Positions 1 through 9,499 of a DNA stretch of 64,000 nucleotides are shown here, in pieces. The notes beneath the pieces were generated by a model. It was given only the letters and a program-made list of their open reading frames with translations, was not told the origin of the DNA and ran no database searches. The DNA lies in NCBI GenBank assembly GCA_015501585.1, contig JADNRY010000121.1:62001-126000 (forward strand), read 5' to 3'. A program made the translations under genes and the position numbers. The DNA comes from Rhodocollybia butyracea (Eukaryota; Basidiomycota; Agaricomycetes; Agaricales; Omphalotaceae). Each line of letters begins with the position of its first letter. Positions within the stretch are counted from its first letter, which is position 1.

Positions 1-3000
1 GAATGTTGAAATGCCTACACTATCTGACACTGTGCTCGGGACGAGAAAAGAACTGGAGTGACTAAAGGTTTTGTAGCCAGGATTTTCGTCCCCAATTGTA
101 GTAAGCTAATACTCGCTTTGACATTACCATTTACGGAAATTTACTCTCCATACTTGTACCTGACTGCAAACCCAGTGTATAAGCCTTGAGTCACTCCATT
201 AGCGGGCTCTGCGGTCCGTTCAACTGTTCCAATCTCGAGGAGAATACACCTAACATACAGGATACGCACGTTATCGAAAACTTCCGAGATCGTTTGTTCC
301 TATTCAAGCACCAACAGATGGTATGAAATGCTCTTCTCAAAGTTAGCACTTCCATGTATTTTGAAATTCCGCCGTCCAGACCGCGCATGAACGTTGCGTT
401 TGTTGTACTGTTGTAAAACCGGTGAATCGCTGTTTCCGTTCTTGGCAAAGATGAAGTCGAGGGTACACCGTGAGATCATGCTGAGACTCCTGGTATGTGG
501 TTCAAGTTGCGTTCAAGCAACTCATATCTTAATGCTGAATGTTATTTAATGGTGGCGGAAAAGAAAGTAGTGAATTCTCCGCCAGACTCTTTCGGATATC
601 TGGGTAGCCAGAACAAATTGAAGGGACGACCGGCCTTAGAGAGACTCAAGAGAAGTCAAAGGTGGAGCAAATACCGGCTCCAACCCCAATCACAAATCAT
701 AACCTCTGTGATCCCAGCAAATACTTCGGTATAATCTCCGAGTGTCGTAACCCATCCTGGTATTCTAACCGGAAGCTAGCACAGTTTTGGACACTAAAAA
801 CACCTGACGTTTACAAGATGGACGCCATGAACTGAACATACGGTAATAGATCCGCATGTACGGCGCAGCGATGGCGTACGAGAAGCGTAAGTAATTTCGA
901 GCTATCGGGCACGGGGACTCGCAACTACGCAAAGACTCGGAAATGAAAAGTTCCTCGATATTACAGGCATATCCGGTACTAAGTCGCTGTCTCGAAATAA
1001 GTACTTACGACTTGCCGAGCCAGCAAGAAAAATTAGGGAAGGACCAAGAATACGACGCAATTCAAGTTACCAGTACTTGTCAAATGATTGGACATCCGGA
1101 GCCTCTCGTAGGGTGCCTAGCCCTGTTACGTTTGGGTACTAATATTCTCTCTTCCGATTCCACAAGGACCTATGACTTCTGACCGCAGAATATACAGAAT
1201 CAATTCATAGGCTACGCTAAATCTTGGAACGATATATCAGAGAAACACAAACGGTAGTACTTGTCCTATCGTTCTTTTATACCAAGGGGCTTTGAAGAAA
1301 TGGATGCAGATTCTGATTCTCAAAACTTGAACGGTTCTTTCAAGGTGCAGCGGTTTCGGGTAGAAATAGGATGAGATGAGAATTGAGGCTATGAGTATGG
1401 ATGATTGTGAGGCTTGATGACGGTGGTAAGCAACGAAACGGGCGGAATTTTGGCCATCGCGGCACAGTTATCCTATATCCTATATCCTATCCTATACTTT
1501 AAAAAAGCTTGGTTTAGGCGCTGGCTTATTACTAATAGTGACCATGGCAACGGAGCCGCGCAGCGGCACTTCAGAACACCGCGCGGAGCGGTCCGAGTAC
1601 CTGTCAATTTAAGTGACTGTAAATACCTACTATAGCAGTGTAAATACATGGATTAGAGCGCATTTACAACCGCTAAAAGGTTGCATGTAACGCGGAGACA
1701 CCGTAGTGAGGAGACGCCGAGGTAACCGAACCGACTGCAAATACACTCTGTAAGCATAAGCATACTTATACTCTCATACTTTAATGCAACTAGACAATGG
1801 TCAACCCGCTGTTTATTACCTCTGACTCAAAGCACAGGTGTTTATACCATCGCAGCACAATTAGGATAAGAGTAGTAGCCAACCGATATTGTGAGAACAC
1901 TATCCTTCGTTCATCACACCCAACACACTCTGCATATTGTGTTCCTCACCCACCCTTTTGTGAAATACTACAGCAGCTGGGTATCCTTCTGTCACTCCAC
2001 CTTGCCCCGTTACATCTCTTTGACTTGAGTTGCCTACCATGCACCAGGCCAAGGCCAGGCAAAACACCTCAATCATTGTCTACTTAAAGTATATACTGAC
2101 TTTACCTGATAGTTGTTGTATGACAACTAAGTTTCCTTTGCAAAAGCCTCCAGATAGGACTTTTCACGAATCACCGGCACAGCCAGCGGCAGTCTACCTT
2201 ATCCAGCAATGATGGCCATGAACTGGCCATAGGCCCATACATGATAGTATGTGGTCTCTAATGACCAGGTCACAAGTGACCAACCATCCCCTGCTGTGAA
2301 TCATCCAACACAAGTAACTTGCAATTTCATGCAAATTTCACACATCTTTGTTGTCAAGTTTTCCTAAGGGTTCAAGAAAGAGCATTTATCTGGTAAAGAT
2401 TTACTAACAGTAGTAATAAAATACTTGGCTCCGCTATACTTATGGCAGGGCCCCGTGTACAAGGGGACAGCCAGACTCAAGGAAGAGAAGCAGCAAGCTT
2501 AACTTGAGCTTAACCCATGAAGGGAAAGTACTTCGACTCCTGCAAATCTTCCCAAAGAGGAAGTGTAAGTAGGTACATACTACAGAGACATGCAAATGTG
2601 GATGATACTGGGCAGTGCAGGAATATTGTTTACCTGGAAGTACTATGCAGATAGTATATCAATGTTTTTAAATTCCCGTGTGGCCACGGGTCTTTTGAAG
2701 CTTGTGTCCAGTGATAGTATGGCCATTACATAACAAGCCATCCATGCGGTACTGTATGCCGAGACTAAAAGGCATTGCCATCTCACATAATCTCGCTGTT
2801 CGGCTCACTACTCCGGACATAATTATCACAGTTCCGTGATGCCGGCGTGGTGCTGGACATCTCGTCGTTCATAATTCATTGTTCAAGCCAATTGCCAACC
2901 CAACGGTCCAGACGCCAACTGAGGACGTCCCACCCACCAGGCCCTTACCTGCAGGGCACTTTGTACGCCGAATGAGCTGCTTGCCAAGTACAACGAGAAT

Positions 3001-3360
3001 AGTGTATCAAACCCGGTAACCTTCTCCATTTACGATATTGTGCTCCAACATCCATCATTGGGCTGACTGGTAGGTCGACCCTATTTTCAGGTGAACTTGG
3101 CCTTGGCGGTCCTTCCGGGGAAAGCTCGACTGGCTGATGACGTCTACAGAGTTCCAAGTACTCGCTCTGGAAATGATGCTATTTTAAATGATGGAAGTAA
3201 CAAATATCCGATATCCACATCGTCACTGACTCGCAGTGGTTCACGTTCGCATAATCGCAGAGTTCTATTCTGCGACTGACCACGGGAAGTGTAAAATCTG
3301 CTCACTCATCTTCGAAGATGCGTTGTTGAACGTGGGTAGAATTGACCACGATACATTTTC
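1..3360. other. Unassigned sequence, no supported gene
   Basis: Only short, overlapping open frames of 60-96 codons occur on both strands, and none has a domain, signal peptide or splice pattern I recognise. A small run of TATCC repeats lies near 1472-1495. I see no RNA gene or terminal repeats here. The stretch may be old repeat debris. Confidence 0.6.
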
Positions 3361-3367
3361 TCTTCAG

Positions 3368-3374
3368 TATAAAG
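3368..3374 (+). promoter_or_regulatory. Probable TATA box of the split secreted-protein gene
   Basis: TATAAAG lies 68 bases before the ATG at 3436. This spacing is similar to that of the other secreted-protein genes in the window, which also carry a TATA box 85-120 bases before the start. Confidence 0.45.
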
Positions 3375-3435
3375 ATGTGGAGGAATGCAACGTTTGAAGT
3401 CAGGTCGTCCCTCTTCTACTTCCTACAGCTCTGAT

Positions 3436-3686
3436 ATGAAGTTCTCTACAGCCTTCTTTGCTCTTGCTCCTTCGTTGCTGCAGTTTCTGCTGCCACAGCC
3501 GAACAAGGCAACGTGTAGGTTCTGCAATTGCCTTGACTATATCAATACCGACAGTTTCATTCTTCTAGCTTTGCCTGCGTCAACGCTGGCTTTGTAGCCC
3601 CTTGCCAGATCTTCCACGGCGCTAGTGGACAATGTGTCCCCTTCCGGCGGATTTCGATAACAATGTTTCAGCATTTGGACCGACGC
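3436..3686 (+). pseudogene. 5' half of a small secreted protein gene (crystallin-like), split by a retrotransposon
   Basis: An ATG at 3436 opens a secretion signal starting MKFSTAFFALA; a one- or two-base shift afterwards restores an alanine-rich signal ending in TAEQGN. A likely intron runs from 3513 (GTGTAG) to 3568 (TTCTAG). Exon 2 reads FACVNAGFVAPCQIFHG, followed by ASGQCVPF, and then, after another one-base shift in a short T run near 3641, ADFDNNVSAFGP. The retroelement's left LTR begins directly after the ACGC at 3683-3686. The rest of the gene resumes at 13094 on the far side of the element. The cysteine spacing and the closing motif of the other half resemble small secreted fungal proteins with a beta/gamma-crystallin-like fold; this family assignment is from memory of the pattern and is moderate. 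The product cannot be made from the split locus. Confidence 0.6.
3683..3686. repeat. Target site duplication, left copy (ACGC)
   Basis: ACGC directly precedes the TG of the left LTR and recurs directly after the CA of the right LTR at 13090-13093. Identical short flanks are expected from integrase-mediated insertion. The fifth base is ambiguous because the LTR itself starts with T. Confidence 0.8.
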
Positions 3687-4686
3687 TGAAGTAAGGAGAT
3701 TTGGTCCAAGCGAGGACCGGTGGGGATACCTAGTCGGGATCTACGAAAGAGTTAGCGTGAAAAAGAATAGATAGACTTAGCTATCGGAATATGGTCTTGT
3801 AGTCCGCCGTCTCTAGCGGTTATGCACACGTAGTAGAATTGAAGAAAAAATAGAGTCCCTTTCATTACTGTATCTACCTGTGATATATACAGGCTGCCAC
3901 GCGTGCTCGTACGTCGCCTGACTGTATACATGTGATGTGTATAGGTAGGATAAAATATTTAGAAGGAAATAGTCCGAAAGAATTGAAATACCTCCGAGTA
4001 TGCGACTTTAAGGCTCTGCTGCACGGCGCGGGTAACACGCTTGACTAGTAAACTAGATCTCCCGCCTACGACCATCAACGGGGACAGGAGAGGTTGCCAG
4101 CCTCAACGTCGCGATCTAGGCGTGTACCGACATCCGCCGCATTCACCGTCAAGGCACGAAACCCATCGGATACGGAAAGGAATAATGATCAAGCAAATAA
4201 ATCAACGGAAAAAGAATGATAAAACATACGATACGCCGATATAAAACCGAACCGCTAAAACTGCTACGCCCCTTCCGTGACCAAACTAAGCCGTAGAATC
4301 CATAGCGAATATGCTGGGGTGCCGTAGAAATATTATAAGTTGCTGGAATACTTCAATAGGCGAGAGGAGATAAGAGGAGATCGGGAGGGCGACAATTTGA
4401 AATGGTGTGTATCAGTGATGTTGAACGGCCGTAATCACCGAGCTGTATTCGAGTTATTCGTATGCCGGTTTGTCGTTGTCCAGATTATGAGAGAAGGAAA
4501 GAGAAAAGAGAGAATATGGAGGTGGGAGTAAGAAAGGAAGAGAGGGAACGTGTGAAAGGAACTGAAACGAATTGATAGTTTTCGATGTGTAAAGCGATTT
4601 GTAATATATATGTATGTAAGTATAATGTACTGGTAAACGGCGTATAAGGATGTGTAGCTACCGACGGGGCAGCTACCACTTCCACA
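3687..4686 (-). repeat. 3' LTR (left copy)
   Basis: This 1000-base repeat begins TGAAGTAAGG and ends CTTCCACA on the plus strand. It matches 12088-13089 throughout except for two single-base length differences in an A run and a G run. Open frames inside it occur identically in both LTRs and are not genes. Confidence 0.95.
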
Positions 4687-4698
4687 GAGGGGGGTACT

Positions 4699-5498
4699 TT
4701 AGATTCCGACCCCGGAATCCCTCGAAGAATCAATAGAAGAGACAGAAGAAGGAGGAGAGTTGTGAAGAATCTCGAAAAGAGTAGTAGTATCTTTGATAGA
4801 AAAATGTGAAAGATGAGAAAAGTAAGGGATAGAATTGTAATGTTCGAGTACAGCAGAAGCGCGTACCAACGAATCCAAATGCCATAAGTCAAACGTATCA
4901 CGCACCAGATTCACCAGACGCTCGGGAGTGTATAGCGACCAGTTGATATCGCCGATTTGTTGTGGAAGCATGATCATTGCCTTCCACTCGAAGTCAGTTG
5001 CGTCTTGACACACTTTCCTATTATTCTTCAGGAGGACACCCTCTTCCGTGATGGTGAATTGGGAAGCCATATCGAGGAACCACTCGCGAGTCATTGGACC
5101 GTTCCGCGCACCATCAGATCCAACTTCTGGTACGTATCGTTCCGGAACAACACCAGATCGAACTCCGGCCACTACTTCAGTCCAGCGGAGTTGGGTATCC
5201 CTAGCATAGACGATATGCACGGTGTGATTGTCAGGGTGTTCATAGACCCATCGGAGACCAAGGTCGATTGGATAACTTGTTGCCAGTCCAATGGGTCAAC
5301 AAAGGCGTCAAGAACGGGGTGAGTCGGGTCCGTCGAGCGAATAATAAATGGTTGCTCTTGGATAGGCTCTATCTGGTACTCAGACCAGGGGTGAAAGCCT
5401 TGTTCATTGGGTATGTTGGATCGTCGAACAACGCGGCCAATGCGGGGTACAATACCTGAAGGTGGAATTGAAAATGGGGATATAATAGGAGGCGGCAT
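4699..5498 (-). CDS. Extra open reading frame of the retroelement downstream of integrase (two overlapping frames)
   Basis: Two minus-strand frames, 5498-5172 (108 codons) and 5220-4699 (173 codons), overlap by 49 bases and may be one protein of roughly 260 residues interrupted by a shift. The first is rich in P and I and contains HPVLDAFVDPLDWQQVIQS; the second contains VVAGVRSGVVPERYVPE and WSLYTPERLVNLVRDTFDLW and ends just inside the 3' LTR boundary. It lies where some Ty3/Gypsy elements carry an additional ORF. I recognise no envelope features: there is no signal peptide and no clear transmembrane helix in the second frame. Function is unknown. It could instead be the non-conserved tail of the polyprotein. 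Confidence 0.45.
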
Positions 5499-5631
5499 AG
5501 AGAGAGATGATAGAATAGAAGAGGAATAGAAGAGGGGAAGAAAATAGGAAGACGAGATAGGAAAAGGAATATATATATATTACATGGATAAAAGAAAAGG
5601 CATAGGGTATAAGGAAAAAGCGAGATAATGA

Positions 5632-5997
5632 TCACTCAGCGGTAAGCGGATGCATGTCCGAATGGAAAAACCTCTTTAGCCGTGCCTGTACACGGTCCAG
5701 ACGGAACGACGGGAGCTCATACTGTACAGAGCCAACTTGCTGCCGGGGTTGCGGAATTTTTGCGCGCAGAGTTTGATGTGTAGGTCTATAATAGAACAAA
5801 CGGAGGCGTCGAATATTAATGTGTCCCGGAAGAATAGCACCACTTAGCTCTTTGAGTACAAACGCATCGTTAGGGCGTTTCTCATGAATGATATAGGGGC
5901 CCGAGTATGTCCAGAGTCCCTTTCCGCCTTTGATCTCGTCGATAGCAGACTCTCGTAACCAAACATACATCCCTTCCTCGAAATCACGAAAATCCAT
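5632..5997 (-). CDS. Pol fragment: domain following integrase
   Basis: This 121-codon frame continues the integrase C-terminus. EGMYVWLRESAIDEIKGGKG, then LWTYSGPYIIHEKRPNDAF and VLKELSGAILPGHINIRRLR have the spacing of the post-integrase SH3-like domain of Ty3/Gypsy polyproteins (loaded residues, a glycine-rich turn, then a tail giving LRLFYYRP). It overlaps the preceding integrase frame by about 150 bases in another register, so one frameshift separates them. No chromodomain is seen. Confidence 0.7.
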   Translation of the reverse strand: MDFRDFEEGMYVWLRESAIDEIKGGKGLWTYSGPYIIHEKRPNDAFVLKELSGAILPGHINIRRLRLFYYRPTHQTLRAKIPQPRQQVGSVQYELPSFRLDRVQARLKRFFHSDMHPLTAE

Positions 5998-6566
5998 TGA
6001 AAACCAACGCGCTTGGATAGATCTTCAATTGCTCGGCGCCGAGACTCAGCAAGCTTCTTGTTTGCTTCGCGCATCTTCTCATCTCTTCGTGACAACTGTA
6101 GCGCTCGCATGGCAATTAATTCCTCATGGGTATGAACCGTGTGCCAGTCCAATGTCTGCCAAGTAATCTCTGTTAGATCAAATGAGAAAACTGGGTGCGT
6201 ACCGTATAAGAGGTAGTATGGCGAGAAGCCTGTAGCTCGGGAGACTGTTACCCGCATCGCAAATAAAACCGCATGAAGGAATCGTGGCCAATTCCCTTTA
6301 GCATCGCCGGTACATTTGAACAAAGAATCCACCAGTGGCTGGTGAGCACGTTCCACAGGCGCATTACCCTGTGGATGATATGGAGTAGAAAAGATCACAG
6401 TACAATGGTATTGTGTCTCAAGCAGATGAGTAACCTCCTTCTGGAATTCCGGTCCTCCATCAAAAGTGAAAAACGGCACACACCCAAATCGACAAATTAT
6501 CTCTTCATAAATGAACTTGGCTACGGGCGCGGCGGAGCTTCCTGAAACTGCCCTGGCTTCGGCCAT
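5844..6566 (-). CDS. Pol fragment: integrase catalytic core
   Basis: This frame carries the retroviral integrase core of the element, which joins cDNA ends to the host chromosome. FFTFDGGPEFQKEV contains the second acidic catalytic residue, and STPYHPQGNAPVERAHQ contains the glutamate about 35 residues later, completing most of a D-D-35-E triad. The first aspartate lies upstream in another frame (FNLDSIKMP, near 6630). A basic coiled segment (REANKKLAESRRRAIEDL) follows. The frame start at 6566 is only where the open frame begins, not a real start. The protein is cut from its neighbours by frameshifts on both sides. Confidence 0.85.
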   Translation of the reverse strand: MAEARAVSGSSAAPVAKFIYEEIICRFGCVPFFTFDGGPEFQKEVTHLLETQYHCTVIFSTPYHPQGNAPVERAHQPLVDSLFKCTGDAKGNWPRFLHAVLFAMRVTVSRATGFSPYYLLYGTHPVFSFDLTEITWQTLDWHTVHTHEELIAMRALQLSRRDEKMREANKKLAESRRRAIEDLSKRVGFQWIFVISRKGCMFGYESLLSTRSKAERDSGHTRAPISFMRNALTMRLYSKS

Positions 6567-7155
6567 AGCATTGTCGGTTCTACAGCTTGAATAATTCGGT
6601 CTACACCGCCGACTCCATTGGGCATCTTGATTGAATCTAAATTAAAATGTCGCAGTAATGGCGCTTGCCAGGACTCATTGTAAGGAATTTTTGGATTGGA
6701 CTTAACTGATTTCTGACATTCGATACACGAGCGGACAAAATAGGTGATGTCGTCGTACATGTTTGGCCAGTAGAACCGTTCCACAAGTTGCTTGTACACT
6801 GCATCCGTCCTCGATGTCCTATCTCGTTGTGTGCTGCCGCCATGAGATCCATCCGTTTCGTAGAATCTTCAACTACCAGCTGTGGAAGTCGATCCGACTT
6901 GGCCTTCGGAGCTAACCATAGGCGTCCATCCTGAAGAAAAAATCTCTGTGATTTCTTTTTGAAGCGTAGTCGTTCCTTTTGAGTCCGCAGATGTCCTGGA
7001 TATAAACCTGTAGTGAAAAAGTCTCGCAGTTGATTCCAGAAAGACTTATCTTCAGTATCCGGTACGCGATGCTGATGTCCAGTCTTTTCTAAATCAAGTG
7101 GTGGCAAGGGAAGCGTTTCGGTAGGGGATACTTGTGCAATATACTCCAATAACAC
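6521..7155 (-). CDS. Pol fragment: integrase zinc-binding region (two frames)
   Basis: Frame 7155-6637 includes AAHNEIGHRGRMQ, which supplies the H-x3-H half, and frame 6799-6521 includes VRSCIECQKSV, which supplies the C-x2-C half, of the HHCC zinc finger found at the N-terminus of Ty3/Gypsy integrases. The intervening YKQLVERFYWPNMYDDI is the usual helix of that domain. The two halves are in different registers, so a frameshift falls near 6790-6830. The same segment supplies the first catalytic aspartate of the core. Confidence 0.8.
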
Positions 7156-8370
7156 TGTCTCATTCCCAAGTAGGAATTCTGCACTGCAAGATACTGGGTT
7201 TCGGCGATAGTGAAACTCGGGGAGTCTTCTACATGGATTGGTAGCAGTACAGCGACTTGCAGTAGCAGCAAAAATAGAATACTCATCTGTTGGATGTACA
7301 GGGCCTGCGGTATCGAATTATTAAAATCCGGTAATTCTAAAGAAATCACTGAGCTAAGCATTAGTGGGATGGACGTACCCGGTTCATTCCATGAGCTAAT
7401 AAATGGGTTTGAATAGTGGATATAGAGCTCGTTCCACATAAATCTAGTCAATGCCATATCATTGTAGGCATCAAGGAATTCTTCTGGGTCCGTATCATCG
7501 TAAGGTTGATCATTGGGTGAGGCTTGCGGCGCGAAAGACCATCCTCAAGCTTGAATGATGTTGCCGGAACATGCTTGGTCTCAAAATCAAACAGTTTAAT
7601 CCACGAAATCCATCGTAAGATGGGAGCATTGGGAACATCATCTGTGGAACGAATCATTTCTTTAACGGATGCAGCATCATGCTCTAAACGGAAATGTACT
7701 CCCAGACGCGATGGCGCAACTCCTTGAGTGCACGAAAAATTCCATAAACTTCTGTTTTAGGCTGACCATAATTTTGTTCTCGTGCGTTGAATGTACAGGA
7801 TCCGTATAGCGATATCCGTTTCTGAAGTTCTTGAACTTGATACATCGCCCATCCAGCACCCATCCATGCGGAATCAACACCTACAATCACTAGGCCTTCA
7901 TCGGATTCTCGTGCAAAATGTGAAATCAACTTAGCTAACTGATAATCAATTCTTGTGAGTACTGGAGTACGAGTAATCCTGTGCTTGAGCATCTCAAAAG
8001 CTTCTAATGCTTCTGTAGTGAGTTCAAAAGGGGCTTCGGTATCACGGAGTAAGGTAGTGAGAGGCTTAGCTAGCAATGCATAACCTTTGATCCATCGTCG
8101 CGCTCCTCCAGCAGTGCCCAGAAACCCTCGTACATCTGAAACATCTTGCGGTATCGGCCAGTCTAATACCTTTTGTACGACACTAGGTTCAAGGATCCAT
8201 CCCTCAAGTGAGACAATAGATCCTACGATTCGAAGTTTGATAGCAAACAATACTACCTTCTTCCCTGACGCAGTCATTCCAACATTTTCAAGTGTGCCTA
8301 AGAACTTATCAAGATTCTGAATATACTCGAACACGAACCTTCGGATTTTGGGGTTATCTGGAATGGACAC
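7089..8370 (-). CDS. Pol fragment: end of reverse transcriptase, RNase H and linker
   Basis: Frame 8370-7684 contains the thumb region (GWILEPSVVQKVLDWPIPQD, then VSDVRGFLGTAGGARRWIKGY) and the RNase H core: GVDSAWMGAGWAMYQ with the first catalytic aspartate, REQNYGQPKTEVYGIF with the glutamate. Frame 7657-7448 carries the RNase H end and linker, NAPILRWISWIKLFDFE and LEDGLSRR. Frame 7457-7089 has no recognised motif and may be read partly out of register. RNase H removes template RNA during cDNA synthesis. At least two shifts separate these pieces. Confidence 0.8.
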
Positions 8371-9488
8371 CTCTCCGTATCGTGAACGAGGCCTTTAACA
8401 CCACAGTCATCGACGAAGTTATCAGCTATCTTGGGTGAGATTTCATGGATTCCGTGCTTGACTCGGCGTTGAAATTCTTGCATACTGTTTGTAAAACCTT
8501 GTACCAGTGTAGTCTGCTGCTTTGGACCATCGGGTGAGTGAAAAGCTTGAAGGGGGCGTGATTTAACAGCTACCCAACATGCGTCAAATCCTGAAAACAA
8601 ATCAAAGAGACCGTAAGAAGCATAACCGAGAAACGACTCAGCAAATTCTCCGATATTTGGCACCAGGGATGAATCGCGGATAGTGACCGCATTAAGTGGT
8701 TGCATATCGATGACCAAACGCACTGGCGGTACTGAACCAGGTTTCTTCGCTACCGCAAAAAGTGAAGAGCGATAACTCGACATAGTGGGCTCGAAACGTC
8801 CAGCTGCTTCATTGTCGCGGATGACCGCAACAACATCATCCTGTATTGCTCTTGGGATGGGGATTGGCCTTGACTGCCATGGAATATGTTCTATCGTCGG
8901 AATCTCATAGTCGGGATAATATTCCCGGGAGAAATACCCTTTCTCGGCGTAACTCCATGCGAAGGCTTTACCTCGGTTTACTACAACAAAAGCAATGAGA
9001 TTAACTTCGTCAGAGGATAACACACCAGGCTCAATCTTTTGTAGCATGTCTTCGAGGCGCTCGAGCGTAACTCGGCCCGAGAAATTGAGTGTGCGATAAT
9101 CTGGTGGATGAGTAGGTAGCACCATAGGAGTCGCTGGTGGTATAGGTTTGAATTGTTGAGCTTGCGGGTCAGGGAAGTAGGTTGGTACTGGTCTAACTTT
9201 GCGATCGACTGGCTTGTATTTCTTCTTAGGAGTCTTTGCCAGTTTGGCGCCAGTGCCAGTGTATGTGTATCTAGAAAAATAATCGTCGTTTAGTGCTCGG
9301 TTTGTCCACGGCGAAGGAAGAACAGAAGTTGGGTTAATACCCATTGTTGAAATGTAAGAATAAATAAGAGAATCATATTCAGAAGGGGGAATAACGTCCA
9401 AAAGAGAATCAAATTCAGAATACTCAGCGTTGCCCATTAGGGCTTCAAAAGACCTTCCTAAGACAGGATAGGAAGTGCGGAAGGTCAT
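8298..9488 (-). CDS. Pol fragment: reverse transcriptase
   Basis: This 396-codon frame is the reverse transcriptase palm and fingers. SSYRSSLFAVAKKPGSVPPV and RLVIDMQPLNAVTIRD are the fingers and first palm motif, LFDLFSGFDACWVAVKSR the catalytic motif A, VQGFTNSMQEFQRRV motif B, and IADNFVDDCGVKG motif C, in which FVDD replaces the more usual YLDD or FIDD (about residues 358-361). The ATG at 9488 lies only 12 bases beyond the stop of the Gag frame, so Pol is likely expressed by frameshift or re-initiation. The frame ends prematurely at 8298 and the protein continues in another register from 8370. Confidence 0.9.
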   Translation of the reverse strand: MTFRTSYPVLGRSFEALMGNAEYSEFDSLLDVIPPSEYDSLIYSYISTMGINPTSVLPSPWTNRALNDDYFSRYTYTGTGAKLAKTPKKKYKPVDRKVRPVPTYFPDPQAQQFKPIPPATPMVLPTHPPDYRTLNFSGRVTLERLEDMLQKIEPGVLSSDEVNLIAFVVVNRGKAFAWSYAEKGYFSREYYPDYEIPTIEHIPWQSRPIPIPRAIQDDVVAVIRDNEAAGRFEPTMSSYRSSLFAVAKKPGSVPPVRLVIDMQPLNAVTIRDSSLVPNIGEFAESFLGYASYGLFDLFSGFDACWVAVKSRPLQAFHSPDGPKQQTTLVQGFTNSMQEFQRRVKHGIHEISPKIADNFVDDCGVKGLVHDTERCPFQITPKSEGSCSSIFRILISS

Positions 9489-9499
9489 GGAATCACTTC

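Noticed and set aside
4041..4901. Open frames inside and next to the left LTR (67, 63 and 138 codons), repeated in the right LTR
   Set aside because: The same frames recur in both LTRs because the LTRs are duplicates; the compositions are polypyrimidine or arginine-rich chance products without motifs.
5369..5635. Minus-strand frame rich in F, L and P (88 codons)
   Set aside because: It reads through a polypurine/polypyrimidine stretch with a TA run between two Pol fragments; hydrophobicity reflects base composition.
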